From Oscillospiraceae bacterium (GTDB lineage Bacteria; Bacillota; Clostridia; Oscillospirales; Ruminococcaceae): 64,000 bases of DNA. The stretch is taken from assembly GCA_025757985.1 (NCBI GenBank), contig CP107210.1, forward strand, positions 1-64,000, given 5' to 3'. Below, in pieces: positions 23,524-32,288 of the stretch; position 1 is the first letter of the stretch; each line of letters opens with the position of its first letter. The translations under genes and the position numbers were made by a program. The notes beneath the pieces were generated by a model. It was not told the origin of the DNA, ran no database searches, and was given only the letters and a program-made list of their open reading frames with translations.

Positions 23524-25305
23524 ATGGAAACTTTGGGCAGCCTGCGCCGCACCAACTACTGCGGTGAAGTCAGCCTTGCAATGGCTGGTCAGGAAATGAC
23601 GGTCTGCGGCTCGATCGCCCGTGCCCGCGACAAGGGCGGCATCATCTTTGCCGACCTGCGCGATACCACCGGCATCCTGCAGCTGGTGTTCGATGAGGAC
23701 ACGCCGAAGGAGGTCTTTGCCAAGGCCGAGAGCCTCAAGAGCGAATATGTTGTCATCTGCCGCGGCAAGCTGCGTGAGCGCGCCGCCAAGACCGACAAGA
23801 TCGCCACCGGCGATGTGGAGTTGTATGTTGCTGAACTGCGCATCCTGAGCGAGGCCCAGACCACCCCGTTTGAGCTGCGCGATGAGATCAACGTCAATGA
23901 CGATCTGCGCCTGCGCTACCGCTACCTTGACCTGCGCCGTCCGTCCATGCATGAGCCGATCGTGCTGCGCAGCAAGATCATGCAGATCATCCGCAACTAT
24001 TTCTGCGAGAACCACTTCACCGAGATCGAGACCCCGACCCTCATCAAGTCCACGCCCGAGGGCGCGCGCGATTATCTCGTTCCCAGCCGTGTGCAGCCGG
24101 GCCACTTCTATGCACTGCCCCAGAGCCCGCAGCTGTATAAGCAGATCCTGATGCTGTCCGGCTTTGACCGCTACTTCCAGCTGGCCCACTGCTACCGCGA
24201 CGAGGATCTGCGCGCCGACCGCCAGCCTGAGTTTACCCAGGTGGACGAGGAGATGAGCTTTGTCTCCGAGGACGACATCATGACCCTGAACGAGGGTCTG
24301 ATCAAGCGCCTGTGGAAGGAAATGCTGAACGTCGATGTCGAGACCCCGTTCTACCGTATGCCGTGGGACGAGGCCATGGGCCGCTTCGGCTCCGACAAGC
24401 CCGACACCCGCTTCGGGCTGGAGATTCAGGATGTGACCGAGGTGTTCAAGGGCACTGAGTTCAAGCCCTTCGCTGCAGTGCTGGAGGCCGGTGGCAGCAT
24501 CCGCGCCATCAACGCCAAGGGCATGGCCGACAAGCTGAGCCGCAAGAACATCGACAAGCTGGGCGAGGTCGCCAAGACCTACGGCGCCAAGGGTCTGGCC
24601 TACAGCCGCCTGACCGCAGAGGGCACCTCCTCCAGCTTTGAAAAGTTCCTGACCGATGCTGAGAAGGCTGCGCTGTATGCCGCACTGAACGCCGAGACCG
24701 GCGATGTGTTGCTGATCGTCAGCGATGCCGACTGGGTCAAGGCCTGCACTGCGCTGGGTCAGGTCCGTCTGGACATTGCCCGCAAGCATGGCCTGATCGA
24801 CCCCGACAAGTTCAACTTCCTGTGGGTGGTGGACTTCCCGCTGTTTGAGTACAGCGAGCAGGAGGGCCGCTGGATGGCGATGCACCACCCGTTCACCCTG
24901 CCCAAGGCCGAGGATCTCGACAAGGTCGAGAGCGACCCCGGTGCCTGCCACGCCGTGGCCTACGACATTGTTCTGAACGGTGTCGAGATGGGCGGCGGCT
25001 CGATGCGTATCAACGACCCCGCTTTGCAGGATCGCATGTTCCACGCCCTCGGCTTTACCGAGGAGAAGGCCCGCGAGAGCTTCGGCTTCCTGATGGACGC
25101 CTACAAGTTCGGCGCACCCCCGCACGGCGGTATGGCCTACGGTCTGGACCGCATGGTCATGCTGATGCTCAAGAAGGATTCCATCCGCGATGTGATCGCC
25201 TTCCCGAAGGTGCAGAATGCCGGTGAGCCGATGAGCGGCGCCCCCGATGTGGTGGACGCCCAGCAGCTGAGCGACCTGAACATTGCCCTGACGCTGAAGG
25301 ACTAA
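23524..25305 (+). CDS. aspS: Aspartyl-tRNA synthetase
   Basis: A 593-residue class IIb synthetase of the long bacterial type. The N-terminal OB-fold anticodon-binding domain (about 1-110) contains GSIARARDKGGIIFADLRD. Motif 2 lies in FQLAHCYRDEDLRADRQPEFTQ and motif 3 in GGMAYGLDRMVML, with the bacterial GAD insertion between them. Whether it also charges tRNA-Asn depends on gatCAB elsewhere. AAAGGGGACTGGAAAT precedes the ATG. Confidence 0.97.
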   Translation: METLGSLRRTNYCGEVSLAMAGQEMTVCGSIARARDKGGIIFADLRDTTGILQLVFDEDTPKEVFAKAESLKSEYVVICRGKLRERAAKTDKIATGDVELYVAELRILSEAQTTPFELRDEINVNDDLRLRYRYLDLRRPSMHEPIVLRSKIMQIIRNYFCENHFTEIETPTLIKSTPEGARDYLVPSRVQPGHFYALPQSPQLYKQILMLSGFDRYFQLAHCYRDEDLRADRQPEFTQVDEEMSFVSEDDIMTLNEGLIKRLWKEMLNVDVETPFYRMPWDEAMGRFGSDKPDTRFGLEIQDVTEVFKGTEFKPFAAVLEAGGSIRAINAKGMADKLSRKNIDKLGEVAKTYGAKGLAYSRLTAEGTSSSFEKFLTDAEKAALYAALNAETGDVLLIVSDADWVKACTALGQVRLDIARKHGLIDPDKFNFLWVVDFPLFEYSEQEGRWMAMHHPFTLPKAEDLDKVESDPGACHAVAYDIVLNGVEMGGGSMRINDPALQDRMFHALGFTEEKARESFGFLMDAYKFGAPPHGGMAYGLDRMVMLMLKKDSIRDVIAFPKVQNAGEPMSGAPDVVDAQQLSDLNIALTLKD

Positions 25306-25321
25306 GTCAGAAGTCATTGCG

Positions 25322-25412
25322 CTGTAGGGGCCGGACATGTCCGGCCCGCAGCCTGCCCGCAGGATTCCCTTTTGCGGGTAGGTGCAGGGCGAGGCATGCC
25401 TCGCCCCTACAT
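25322..25412. repeat. Family A palindrome pair
   Basis: GTAGGGGCCGGACATGTCCGGCCC (arms GGCCGGAC/GTCCGGCC) and GGGCGAGGCATGCCTCGCCC (25388-25407) lie in inverted order around a CGCAGCCTGCCCGCAGG spacer, in the gap after aspS. Confidence 0.85.
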
Positions 25413-25426
25413 GGCAGCAAAAATAT

Positions 25427-25461
25427 ACGCCCGACCGTATTTGTGCGGTCGGGCGTTTTTA
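25427..25461. terminator. Bidirectional terminator
   Basis: ACGCCCGACCG and CGGTCGGGCGT form an 11-bp stem followed by TTTTT on the plus strand; AAAAAT precedes it for the minus strand. It separates aspS from the convergent DUF4349 gene. Confidence 0.9.
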
Positions 25462-25468
25462 TGTTATC

Positions 25469-26422
25469 TCAATATTTCGGCTTCGGCTCGTCGCTCGGCT
25501 TCACCGGGTACTCGGCGGGCGGGGGCGTCTGTGCGGGTTTGGGCAGCTTCTCCTTCTTGGGCCGCTTTTTCCAGACCTTGCGCAGGATGAACACCACGAC
25601 CACTGCGATCAGCACCACCGGCCACAGGTAGACCAGCGCAATGACCAGCCCCTGCACGAATCCAACGAAGGCGTCCCAGCCGCCGCCGAACGCATCGGCA
25701 ATGCGCTCGGTGAAGGTCACGCCGGTCGGGGTCAGGGTTGCGACCTCTTCCAGATAGATGTCTACGGTCGAGTAGCTGACCTGCTGGTCCATGTTGCGCA
25801 GCTGGCGGGTGTAGTTCTCGAGCTGGTACTGCACATCGGAAAGCTGGCTCTCGATTTCCAGCAGATCCGCCGTTGTCTCGGCCTGATCGGCCAGTTCGTT
25901 CAGGCGGGTGCGCTGGGCCTCCAGCGCGGTAAGCCGAGCCTGTACATCAATGTAGCTGCTTGTGATGTTCTCGGCGTTCTCACTGACATTGCGCACGCTG
26001 CCTGCCTCGCCAACGGCGGCCAGAAACGCGCGGTAGTTGTCCACCGGCACCCGCACGGTGTAGTCGGCGCTGCGGTCGTGATCCTTTTCGGTGCCGTAAA
26101 CGCTGACGGACTCCATCCATGCATCGTTGGCCTCGACCGCAGCCATCAGGGTTTCGCGGGCAGCGTCAAAGTCGGTGGATTCCATCGACAGGCTGGCGTT
26201 ATAGATGATCTTCTGTGCGGTCTCGTCAGTGGCAGCCTCGGCGGCGTTGGCGGGCATCAGGCTGCTGTCCGTCCCGCCTGCGGCGCTGTCGTAATTGTAG
26301 CTTTCCTGCGCGGCGGCCTCGGTGGTGTAGTAACCGCCGTCTTTGCTGCTGATGCTGCCGCAGCCCGCCAGCAGTGCGGCAGCGGCCAGCGCAGCGGTGA
26401 TACGGGTGATGCGATTTTTCAT
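25469..26422 (-). CDS. DUF4349 domain lipoprotein
   Basis: A 317-residue surface lipoprotein. The signal peptide has lipobox LAGC (Cys21). The DUF4349 domain spans roughly residues 75-285: IIYNASLSMESTDFDAARETL, YTVRVPVDNYRAFLAAVG, then a coiled-coil segment rich in Leu, Gln and Glu. A transmembrane helix (about 250-275, ALVYLWPVVLIAVVVVFILR) with a basic Pro-rich tail follows. The domain's function is unknown. AAAGGAGCATCCAC precedes the ATG. It lies downstream of hisS but behind a terminator and a family B repeat. Confidence 0.88.
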   Translation of the reverse strand: MKNRITRITAALAAAALLAGCGSISSKDGGYYTTEAAAQESYNYDSAAGGTDSSLMPANAAEAATDETAQKIIYNASLSMESTDFDAARETLMAAVEANDAWMESVSVYGTEKDHDRSADYTVRVPVDNYRAFLAAVGEAGSVRNVSENAENITSSYIDVQARLTALEAQRTRLNELADQAETTADLLEIESQLSDVQYQLENYTRQLRNMDQQVSYSTVDIYLEEVATLTPTGVTFTERIADAFGGGWDAFVGFVQGLVIALVYLWPVVLIAVVVVFILRKVWKKRPKKEKLPKPAQTPPPAEYPVKPSDEPKPKY

Positions 26423-26442
26423 GTGGATGCTCCTTTCTACGT

Positions 26443-26585
26443 AAAGGCTTCCCCTGAGGGGGAAGCTGTCCGCGAAGCGGACTGATGAGGGGGCAAGTTT
26501 GCCTTGCCGCCTTTTTACGGCTCGGTGTCGGGAACGCCGCCCCTCATCCGGCCTTCGGCCACCTTCCCCCTCGGGGGGAAGGCAT
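26443..26585. repeat. Family B repeat, copy 2
   Basis: Starts AAAGGCTTCCCCTGAGGGG and ends GGGGGGAAGGCATTTCCC. It contains GACTGATGAGGGGGCAAG and CCCCTCATCCGGCCTTCGGC. It lies directly 5' of the DUF4349 gene. Confidence 0.9.
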
Positions 26586-26642
26586 TTCCCTTTTCACCAA
26601 TATAACACGGAAAATGCGCGTTGTGTGTTACAAACCAAATAC

Positions 26643-26680
26643 AAAAAAGTGGGATGTGCCGTAATTTTGGCACATCCCAC
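26643..26680 (-). terminator. Terminator of hisS
   Basis: GTGGGATGTGCC and GGCACATCCCAC make a perfect 12-bp stem. On the minus strand it is followed by TTTTTTGT, 15 bp after the hisS stop. Confidence 0.93.
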
Positions 26681-26694
26681 AAATTTTTGGCTGA

Positions 26695-27942
26695 TTATTC
26701 GGCTTTCTGCCCAAGCGGCTTGACATCCTCGTTGTCGGCAAAGGCAACGGCGTTGAAACCGGCAGCCTCCAGCGTGCCGAACTGCTTGCCCAGCTTTTTG
26801 GCCTGAGGCAGTACGGTCACATCATAGTCGGCGCGCAGCTGCTCTGCCTTGGCCAGCACGGCGGCAAAGTCGGCGTCCTTGAGGTAGAGCAGCGCCATCT
26901 TCGGCTTTGCGCCGGGGATCTGGTAGCCCTGCTCCAGCAGAATGCCGCAGACGCGCTCAAAACCGATGGAGAAGCCCACTGCCGGGACCTGCTGGCCGAT
27001 GAACTTGCCGACCATGTTGTCGTAGCGGCCGCCGCCTGCCACAGCACCGCTGAACTGCGGGCAGGTGACCTCAAACACCATGCCGGTGTAGTAGCCCTGA
27101 CCGCGCACGAGGCTGGGGGCGTAGGCGATGGCGTAACGGCCGCCGGCCACACGCTCACTGGCGGCAATGACATACCGCAGGTCGGCGGTCAGTGCCTCGT
27201 CATCGACACGGGCGGCCACAGCGTCCAGACTGAAATCACCGGCGCGCAGGAAATCATCCAGCGCCTGCACGGCCGAGGCAGCAAAGCCCTTCTCGGTCAG
27301 CTCGGCCTTGACGCCGTCCGCGCCGATCTTGTCCATCTTGTCAAAGCTGATGCAGACCGAGTCAAGCTGGTCGGCGGCAAAGCCCATCTTCTCGAGCATG
27401 GCGCGCAGAATGCGGCGGTCGTTGATGTTGACGGTGAAGCCGGTGAAGCCGATCTTCAGCAGGGCGCGGGCCGTCACATCGATCAGCTCGACCTCCGCAT
27501 TGGGGGAGGAGTCACCCAGAATGTCAATGTCGCACTGGACAAATTCGCGCAGACGGCCCTTCTGCGGGCGCTCGGCGCGGTAGACGCGGTCCGTCTGGAT
27601 GACCTTGAAGGGGTTGGGCAGCTCGTTGCGGTTGGCCGCGTAGTAGCGGGACAGCGGAAGCGTCAGGTCATAGCGCAGGCCCATGTCGGACAGCTGCTTC
27701 TCGTCGCCGCTTGCCAGCGCGTGCTCCAGCTTGTCGCCGCGCTTGAGAACCTTGAAAATCAGGTTCAGATTATCGCCGCCGTCGCTCTTGTCCAGGTTCT
27801 CCATATCCTCCAAAATCGGGGTGGAGATGCGCTGGAAGCCTGCGGCGCGGTAGGTGGCCAGGATCTGGCCCTGGATATAATCACGCAGCGCCTGTTCCCG
27901 CGGGAGCAGATCGCGCATACCTTTTAAAGGTTGTGTCTTCAT
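26695..27942 (-). CDS. hisS: Histidyl-tRNA synthetase
   Basis: A 415-residue class II synthetase. The N-terminus KGMRDLLPREQALRDYIQ is typical. Motif 2 lies in RYYAANRNELPNPFKVIQTDRVYRAERPQKGRLREFVQCDID, and the His-binding motifs in LVRGQGYYTGMVFEV and GGRYDNMVGKF. The C-terminal anticodon domain covers about 325-410. AAGGAGAACCACC precedes the ATG. The promoter lies about 170 bp upstream, with a whole family B repeat in between. No T-box motif was found in the leader, although clostridial hisS genes often have one. Confidence 0.96.
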   Translation of the reverse strand: MKTQPLKGMRDLLPREQALRDYIQGQILATYRAAGFQRISTPILEDMENLDKSDGGDNLNLIFKVLKRGDKLEHALASGDEKQLSDMGLRYDLTLPLSRYYAANRNELPNPFKVIQTDRVYRAERPQKGRLREFVQCDIDILGDSSPNAEVELIDVTARALLKIGFTGFTVNINDRRILRAMLEKMGFAADQLDSVCISFDKMDKIGADGVKAELTEKGFAASAVQALDDFLRAGDFSLDAVAARVDDEALTADLRYVIAASERVAGGRYAIAYAPSLVRGQGYYTGMVFEVTCPQFSGAVAGGGRYDNMVGKFIGQQVPAVGFSIGFERVCGILLEQGYQIPGAKPKMALLYLKDADFAAVLAKAEQLRADYDVTVLPQAKKLGKQFGTLEAAGFNAVAFADNEDVKPLGQKAE

Positions 27943-27964
27943 GGTGGTTCTCCTTATTGCAAAT

Positions 27965-28106
27965 TGGCTTCCCCCCTTGGGGGAAAGCTGTCACCGAAGG
28001 TGACTGATGAGGGGCGCGTTTGCCATAGTGACCTACAAATGGGCAATAAAGGCAAGCCTGCCCCATCCGGCCTTCGGCCACCTTCCCCCACAGGGGAAGG
28101 CTTTTT
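27965..28106. repeat. Family B repeat, copy 3 (inside the hisS leader)
   Basis: Bounded by GGCTTCCCCCCTTGGGGGAA and CCCACAGGGGAAGGCTTTTT, with TGACTGATGAGGGGCGCG inside. It lies between the hisS promoter and start codon, so it should be transcribed as the 5' untranslated region. Confidence 0.9.
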
Positions 28107-28113
28107 ATATATA

Positions 28114-28142
28114 ATCATATCGCCCAAACCGCATTTTGTCAA
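28114..28142 (-). promoter_or_regulatory. SigA-type promoter for hisS
   Basis: On the minus strand TTGACA (28137-28142), 17-bp spacer, TATGAT (28114-28119). Transcription would start near 28107, at the edge of the family B repeat. Confidence 0.8.
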
Positions 28143-28184
28143 TCCAAACCGGGCATACTATGCCGAAAAGGGGAGGGGATACCT

Positions 28185-29348
28185 GTGCCGAAACAGAATC
28201 GCGGGCCGTACATTCTAGCTGCGGGGGCGGCGGCGCAGCTGCTGACCGGCATACCGGCGGCGTGGGGCGTCTTTCAGCAGCCGGTCATGCAGGGGTACGG
28301 CTTTTCACGCGGGCAGGCTATGCTGGGGTTTGCGGTGCTGGTCGCGGCCTACGGTGTGGGCTGTGCCGTGGGCGGCCTTCTGCAGGATGCCCGCGGCCCG
28401 CGCCCGGCAGGGCTGTGGGGTACGGTGCTGCTGGCAGGCGGCTTTTTTGCGGCTGCGCTAGTACCGCCTGCCAACGCAGCGCTGTTTCTTGTTGTCTACA
28501 GCCTGCCCGCCGGGTTGGGCAGTGCGTTTTTAGCCCCGGCGGTGCTGGCCTGCGCCCAAAAGTGGTATCAGGACAAAAAAGGCTGGGCCACCGGCGTGGC
28601 GGGGGTGGCCATGGGGCTGTCCGGCGCGTTTTTTACGGTGTTTGTCAAGGGCATCGGCGGGCGGTGGGGCATTCGCGTCTGCTTTGCTGCGCTGGGGGCG
28701 GTCATGCTGGTTGTCTGCGGCGCGGGTGCGCTGATTTTGCAAGACCCACCGCCTAAACCCCAGAGCGGAAAGCCCCAGCCGGGGCCGAATTTTGACTACA
28801 AGCAGATGCTGCGCACACCGCAGTATAAGCTCTGCGCGGCAGCGGTGGCGCTGTCGGCCCCGGCGGTGCTGCTGTTCAGCCCGGAAATATTCAAGATCGC
28901 CGCCGAGCGCGGCCTGCCGGAGAGCGCCGCACCCTACAGCATCGTGCTGGGCTCGGCAGCCAGCGCGGCGGGGCGGATGCTGCTGCCCGCCGTCAGCGAC
29001 AAGCTGGGCCGTAAGCCGGTGCTGTATGCCGTGTATATCGGTCTTGCGGCGGGCAGTGCGTGGTTTGCCTTTGCGGAGGCGTGGTGGCTGTTGGCGGCCT
29101 ACGCCTTGCTGACCTTTTTCTACTCCGGCGGCGCGGCGGTGCAGCCCTCCTTCAATACCGATCTTTTCGGGCTGGCGCACGCGGGTGTCAACTACGGCTT
29201 CATCGCGCTCGGCATGAGCGGCGGCAGTATCCTGAGCTATATCGGCGCGCAGGCCCTGCCGCTGGCGGCCCGCCATTGGCTCGCCGGTGCCTGTGCCGCA
29301 GGGGGGCTGGTTTGTGTCAGTCTTGTAAAACCTGTGGAGAATGGTTGA
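28185..29348 (+). CDS. MFS transporter (OxlT-like family)
   Basis: A 387-residue major-facilitator protein with about 12 hydrophobic segments. GYGFSRGQAMLGFAVLVAAYGVG and the loop DARGPRPAGL after TM2 resemble the oxalate/formate antiporter-like subgroup; the central loop (about 190-205) is Pro/Lys-rich. The second half carries SDKLGRKPVLYAVYIG, the TM8-9 signature. The start is GTG at 28185, supported by GGGAGGGG 5 bp upstream. The substrate cannot be predicted. It is divergent from hisS with only about 240 bp between starts. Confidence 0.85.
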   Translation: MPKQNRGPYILAAGAAAQLLTGIPAAWGVFQQPVMQGYGFSRGQAMLGFAVLVAAYGVGCAVGGLLQDARGPRPAGLWGTVLLAGGFFAAALVPPANAALFLVVYSLPAGLGSAFLAPAVLACAQKWYQDKKGWATGVAGVAMGLSGAFFTVFVKGIGGRWGIRVCFAALGAVMLVVCGAGALILQDPPPKPQSGKPQPGPNFDYKQMLRTPQYKLCAAAVALSAPAVLLFSPEIFKIAAERGLPESAAPYSIVLGSAASAAGRMLLPAVSDKLGRKPVLYAVYIGLAAGSAWFAFAEAWWLLAAYALLTFFYSGGAAVQPSFNTDLFGLAHAGVNYGFIALGMSGGSILSYIGAQALPLAARHWLAGACAAGGLVCVSLVKPVENG

Positions 29349-29384
29349 AAAAATCGCGGGCACGGGGTAAAATAGGACAGCAGC

Positions 29385-29552
29385 TGTAGGGGCGAACATC
29401 GTTCGCCCGTGGCCGTGTGCGGCAAAGGAAAAGTGCCCGGGCGGATATGGAATCCGCCCCTACGGCGTAGGGGTCGGCGTCCTCGATGACCCGCGGAAAC
29501 TTCCGCCGCCGCAAAGCTCCTGCGGGCGAGCAATGCTCGCCCCTACAAAGCA
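29385..29552. repeat. Family A palindrome cluster
   Basis: Three palindromes: GGGGCGAACATCGTTCGCCC (29390-29409), GGGCGG-ATATGGAAT-CCGCCCC-TAC and GGGCGAGCAATGCTCGCCCC-TAC (near 29524-29546), plus the GGGGTCGGCGTCCTCGATGA block. They fill the gap between two membrane-protein genes. Confidence 0.85.
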
Positions 29553-29581
29553 TATCATCTACGATCCGAGAGGTTTTCACT

Positions 29582-31246
29582 ATGACCCAATCCCAACAAC
29601 TGCGCAAGCTGGCAGCGCAGTCGGCCACGGCGTTTCTGGTGGCTGCGCTCTGCGCATTCCCGCTTTATATCGATAAATTCTCCAATCTCGGCGTTGTCAA
29701 GTTCACCGCCGTCTGTACCCTGTGCTGGGCGTTCGCCCTCTGGCTGGGGGCGCTGCGGGCAGTCGGTGCGGTGCCGCAGCCCGGCCGTTTGCCGTGGCGG
29801 CAGGATCCGGCGCTTTGGGCGCTGGGGGCTGTCACAATCAGCGGCGTGGTGTCCACGGCACTGTCGCTCTCGCCTGAGGCATCCTTCTGGGGGCTGGGCG
29901 GCTACTACGGCGGCTGCATGATGGTGCTGTTCACGGCGGCGGGGTATCTGGCGGTGCGCGCCTTTGCACCGCAGAGCCTTCTGAACGGCCTGACCTTCGG
30001 CATCGGCGTGACCACGGCCATCGTCACAGTGCTGTATGTGCTGAACATATTCAATATCGACCTCATCGGTACCTATGCCGATACGGCAGTGGTGGAGCGC
30101 GCGCAGTTCTTTTCGACACTGGGGCAGAAAAATTTCTGCTCCGGCTTTATGGCGTTTGCGCTGCCGCTGGTATTCTACGCCTTTTTGGTGGCGCGCGGCG
30201 TGCGGCACACGATCCTGTACGGTATTCCGGCCTTCTTCGGCGGTCTGGCGCTCGCGGTGGTCGATGCCGAGGGCCTTGCGCTGGGCATCGGCGCAGCGGT
30301 GCTGGTGCTGCTTTGCCAGAGGATGTTCACCACCCGCACGCTGCGGCGGCTGGCGGTCATCGGCGGGTTCTTCTTCTTCCACGCGGGGTGGATGCAGTAC
30401 ATGCGCACCCATGTCTACACGCAGGGCGGCAAGCCGATGCTGGCGGCGCTGGGCCATGTGGGGCAGATCGGCTTCCTAGTCTGTCTGGTGCTGTGGGCGG
30501 TGCTTCGGTTCGCACTGCGCGGGCGGGAGGTGCCGCTGTACAGGCTGGGACGCTGCGTGGCGGCGGCAGTCGTGGCCACGGCGGCGGTGCTGTTTCTGCT
30601 GGCAAACCTCTGGCCCGGCTTTCCAAGCCTCGGCCGGCTGGATGAGGTGCTGATCGTCAACGATGATTGGGGCACCTACCGCGGCACGGCCTGGCGGATC
30701 ACGGCGGCAAGCTGGCTGGAGCAGCCGCTCTGGCGCAAGCTGCTCGGGGTTGGCCCCGGCATGATGCACACGGCGGTGGCAAACTGGGCCGGGGCGGACA
30801 TCACCGACCGGATGAAAACCTTTTATGCTGCGCACAATGAGTATCTCGAGCTGCTGCTGACCACCGGTGTTGTGGGGCTGGCAGCGTGGCTGTGGTTTGT
30901 GGCGGCGCACCTGCGCAGGGCGGCGCAGAACTGGCTGCGCCCCGGCGTGGCCCCGGTCACGCTGGCGCTCGTCAGCTATCTGGCCCACGCGGTCATCTCG
31001 ATCCGCGTTTCGATGATCTTCCCCGAGATCATGCTGCTGTTCGCGCTTTTGCAGGTGTTCTGCCTGCCGCCGGAGGAGGCTGCTGCGCAGGAAAAACCGG
31101 CAAGGCACGCCAAAAAGCAGAAGGCTGCCGCCCCGGCGGAGCAGCCCGGACTGGTGCGGCAGTGGCTGCCGCCGATTGCGGCGGGCATTGCAATGATGGC
31201 GGTCTGCGGCGCAGCCTCGCGGGTGATCTTTGGTTTTTTGTTTTGA
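29582..31246 (+). CDS. O-antigen ligase/polymerase-like membrane protein
   Basis: A 554-residue polytopic protein with about 12 membrane segments and a Wzy_C/O-antigen-ligase-like region. GVGPGMMHTAV and TFYAAHNEYLELLLTTGVVGLAAWL (about 390-440) match the ligase family's large periplasmic loop and the following helix. In Gram-positives such proteins polymerise or attach surface glycans. The C-terminus has a Lys/Ala-rich cytosolic stretch and a final helix. The start at 29582 has GAGAGG upstream; the open frame 5' of it runs into family A repeats. No other glycan genes lie nearby, so the target is unknown. Confidence 0.8.
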   Translation: MTQSQQLRKLAAQSATAFLVAALCAFPLYIDKFSNLGVVKFTAVCTLCWAFALWLGALRAVGAVPQPGRLPWRQDPALWALGAVTISGVVSTALSLSPEASFWGLGGYYGGCMMVLFTAAGYLAVRAFAPQSLLNGLTFGIGVTTAIVTVLYVLNIFNIDLIGTYADTAVVERAQFFSTLGQKNFCSGFMAFALPLVFYAFLVARGVRHTILYGIPAFFGGLALAVVDAEGLALGIGAAVLVLLCQRMFTTRTLRRLAVIGGFFFFHAGWMQYMRTHVYTQGGKPMLAALGHVGQIGFLVCLVLWAVLRFALRGREVPLYRLGRCVAAAVVATAAVLFLLANLWPGFPSLGRLDEVLIVNDDWGTYRGTAWRITAASWLEQPLWRKLLGVGPGMMHTAVANWAGADITDRMKTFYAAHNEYLELLLTTGVVGLAAWLWFVAAHLRRAAQNWLRPGVAPVTLALVSYLAHAVISIRVSMIFPEIMLLFALLQVFCLPPEEAAAQEKPARHAKKQKAAAPAEQPGLVRQWLPPIAAGIAMMAVCGAASRVIFGFLF

Positions 31247-31249
31247 GGA

Positions 31250-31400
31250 AAAGCCTCCCTTGTCAAAGGGAGGTGCCGAGCATAGCGAGGCGGAGGGATT
31301 CCGACGCGCCTTGCCTTGTACGCTGTTACATCCGCACGCGGGCAGGAATCCCTCCGGCCGCCTACGGCGTCCACCTCCCTTTGACAAGGGAGGCTTTTTT
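31250..31400. repeat. Family B-like repeat, divergent subtype
   Basis: Ends are AAGCCTCCCTTGTCAAAGGG and CCCTTTGACAAGGGAGGCTT, with AATCCCTCCGGCCGCCTACG inside. The architecture matches family B but the arm sequence differs (CTCCCTT for TTCCCCC). The downstream arm ends in TTTTTT and can act as terminator for the ligase-like gene. The rest of the 31247-31563 gap holds the next promoter. Confidence 0.85.
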
Positions 31401-31468
31401 ATTTGCTCCACCATGCCTATCCGCCGCCTGCTATGCTGCCCGGCTACAGAAAATGCCAAAAAACAAAA

Positions 31469-31485
31469 GGTTAGGAAAAACTAAC
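31469..31485. promoter_or_regulatory. Inverted repeat upstream of the NifU-like/GGGtGRT promoter
   Basis: GTTAG-GAAAAA-CTAAC is a perfect 5-bp inverted repeat with a 6-bp spacer, 4 bp upstream of the -35 hexamer. It could be an operator; no regulator is assigned. Confidence 0.4.
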
Positions 31486-31488
31486 ATC

Positions 31489-31517
31489 TTGAAAAACACA
31501 ATTCGACCCTTTATAAT
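31489..31517 (+). promoter_or_regulatory. SigA-type promoter of the NifU-like/GGGtGRT operon
   Basis: TTGAAA (31489-31494), 17-bp spacer, TATAAT (31512-31517). Confidence 0.8.
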
Positions 31518-31563
31518 AAAGATAGCTGTGAAAAGCCTAACAATATGCAAAGGAGAGAAAATT

Positions 31564-32268
31564 ATGATCGAATACTCCGCACAGGTCAACGCTATGTGCC
31601 CGATCACAAAAGGACCCAAGCACGGTCCCGCGCCCATCCCCGAAGAGGGCCAGTGGGTCAAGGCGTATAAAATTGAGGATATCAGCGGCTACACCCATGG
31701 TGTGGGCTGGTGTGCTCCCCAGCAGGGTACCTGCAAGCTGAGCCTGAACATCAAGAACGGCATCATCGAGGAGGCCCTCGTTGAGACCATCGGCTGCTCC
31801 GGCATGACCCACTCCGCCGCTATGGCTGGTGAGATCCTGCCCGGCAAGACCATTCTGGAGGCTCTGAACACCGACCTCGTCTGCGATGCCATCAATGTCG
31901 CCATGCGTGAGCTGTTCCTGCAGATCGTCTACGGCCGCAGCCAGACCGCTTTCTCTGAGAACGGCCTGCCTGTCGGCGCTGGTCTGGATGACCTGGGCAA
32001 GGGCCTGCGTTCCATGACCGGTACCATTTTCTCCACCAAGGCCAAGGGCGTCCGCTATCTGGAGCTGACCGAGGGCTACATCCTCAAGACCGCTCTGGAC
32101 AAGGACAATCAGGTCATCGGCTATCAGTTCGTCCGTCTGGGCAAGATGATGGAGGACATCCGTCACGGCAAGGACCCGAAGGAAGCCTACGAGAAGAACA
32201 TCGGCACCTACGGCCGCTTCTCTGCCGAGCAGGGCGCTGTCAAGTACATCGACCCGCGTGAAGAATAA
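31564..32268 (+). CDS. NifU-like iron-sulfur scaffold family protein, partner of GGGtGRT
   Basis: A 234-residue protein with a NifU_N/IscU-like core: GWCAPQQGTCKLSLNIKNGIIEEALVETIGCSGMTHSAAMAGEIL (about residues 45-95). It has conserved Cys in GWCAP and GCSGM, which could bind metal or a cluster. The C-terminal third (YGRFSAEQGAVKYIDPREE) is specific to this family. The start ATG at 31564 has AAAGGAGAGAAAATT before it; the long open frame upstream is not coding. It is followed 20 bp later by the GGGtGRT gene, its usual partner in Clostridia. Function is unknown. Codon choice suggests strong expression. Confidence 0.82.
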   Translation: MIEYSAQVNAMCPITKGPKHGPAPIPEEGQWVKAYKIEDISGYTHGVGWCAPQQGTCKLSLNIKNGIIEEALVETIGCSGMTHSAAMAGEILPGKTILEALNTDLVCDAINVAMRELFLQIVYGRSQTAFSENGLPVGAGLDDLGKGLRSMTGTIFSTKAKGVRYLELTEGYILKTALDKDNQVIGYQFVRLGKMMEDIRHGKDPKEAYEKNIGTYGRFSAEQGAVKYIDPREE

Positions 32269-32288
32269 GAGAGGGAGGAACATAGATT

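Noticed and set aside
27943..28113. A T-box or other riboswitch in front of hisS
   Set aside because: No T-box sequence (TGGNACCGCG) or specifier-like stem is seen; the leader is a family B repeat that also occurs beside unrelated genes.
28136..28756. An overlapping open frame (about 206 codons) in the MFS gene region
   Set aside because: It lies in a different frame of the MFS gene, is Arg/Gly/Cys-rich with no domain, and has no support as a gene.
30886..31563. A long N-terminal extension of the NifU-like gene
   Set aside because: The open sequence overlaps the ligase-like gene, a repeat and the promoter; the ATG at 31564 has a good ribosome-binding site and the family's usual start.
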